Under the pieces are notes generated by a model. That model searched no databases, had not been told where the DNA came from, and saw nothing but the letters and a program-made list of their open reading frames with translations. The translations under genes were made by a program, and so were the position numbers. A DNA stretch of 6,006 bases from Accumulibacter sp. (lineage in GTDB: Bacteria; Pseudomonadota; Gammaproteobacteria; Burkholderiales; Rhodocyclaceae): contig JAISDL010000085.1 in the NCBI GenBank assembly GCA_031264825.1, forward strand, positions 1 to 6,006, written 5' to 3'. Below, piece after piece: positions 5,770-6,006 of this stretch. Position 1 is the first letter of the stretch, and every line of letters starts with the position of its first letter.

Positions 5770-5897
5770 CGGCGGTATAGGTTGGTGGTGAGCGTAGCGA
5801 ACCCCAACGATTCCGTTGGCGCATCTCGGCGGTATAGGTTGGTGGTGAGCGCAGCGAACCCCAACGATTCCGCATACGCATCTCGGCGGTATAGGTT
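5770..5897 (+). repeat. 57-bp tandem repeat, two full copies plus a 14-base fragment
   Basis: Units start with CGGCGGTATAGGTT at 5770, 5827 and 5884, an exact 57-base period. The two full units differ at five positions: one T/C in AGCGNAGCG, and a four-base block (TTGG versus CATA) near the 3' end. Each unit contains an imperfect hairpin GTTGGTGGT/ACCCCAAC with one bulged T. The third unit breaks off after CGGCGGTATAGGTT. Because 57 is a multiple of three, minus-strand open frames run through it with repeated peptides, but these are not genes. A diverged copy lies in opposite orientation at 62-123. Confidence 0.85.
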
Positions 5898-6006
5898 AGT
5901 GTGAAACAACCCGGGATTTGGGCGCAAAAAATCATCGCCGACAATGACGCCGCGATGAATGATGCAAAGAGCAAATGCCTGTAACCCGCCACCTCGGCCA
6001 AGCACC
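5898..6006. other. Non-coding tail, nothing recognised
   Basis: I find no gene, RNA or repeat in these last 109 bases. A minus-strand frame from a TTG near 6001 has a hydrophobic start but runs straight into the tandem repeats and lacks a ribosome-binding site within the window, so I do not call it. Confidence 0.4.

Noticed and set aside
5717..6001. Minus-strand frames with repeated peptides
   Set aside because: The peptide repeats come from the 57-bp DNA repeat, whose length is a multiple of three. They appear in more than one frame, so the DNA repeat is the real feature.
1..6006. Both window ends carry CAAGCACC, hinting at a circular molecule
   Set aside because: Eight bases are too few to show circularity, and a 6-kb replicon without any replication gene carrying yebC and frdABCD is implausible.

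Overview
The window is high-GC bacterial DNA carrying six protein-coding genes, with every gene-free gap except one filled by short repetitive elements. The proteins (an E. coli-type quinol:fumarate reductase, a YebC-family protein and a zinc-ribbon/HExxH membrane protein) fit a Gram-negative, menaquinone-using, facultative or anaerobic bacterium. The repeat-laden gaps resemble those of uncultured environmental lineages of the former Deltaproteobacteria and neighbouring phyla. That placement is inference from style only; no phylogenetic marker is decisive.

Layout. Bases 1-253 contain only repeats: an inverted copy of a TAGGTTGG-type hairpin repeat, then a long imperfect hairpin built from 7-base units. 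The right arm of that hairpin runs into the 3' end of a minus-strand gene (254-1021) for a predicted membrane metallopeptidase-like protein. A 345-base gap (1022-1366) separates this gene from the divergent yebC (1367-2092). The gap holds a perfect 10-bp inverted repeat and two similar, diverged segments. Between yebC and the next operon (2093-2443) lies a second 7-base-unit element sharing its core with the first and interrupted by a nested G/C-rich hairpin element. A plausible promoter follows.

Bases 2444-5733 are a complete, tightly packed frdABCD operon: flavoprotein with covalent-FAD motif, three-cluster iron-sulfur protein and two small membrane anchors without haem. Adjacent genes overlap by 8, 4 and 4 bases, so translational coupling is likely. 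Together the four proteins form one membrane complex passing electrons from menaquinol through the Fe-S chain to FAD and fumarate (or the reverse). Past the operon are a near-perfect palindrome, two copies plus a fragment of a 57-bp tandem repeat, and about 110 bases in which I recognise nothing.

I see no new multi-gene system. The unusual content is the intergenic repeat landscape: four repeat classes in 6 kb, one nested in another, one supplying the end of a protein, and one shared in opposite orientation by both edges of the window.
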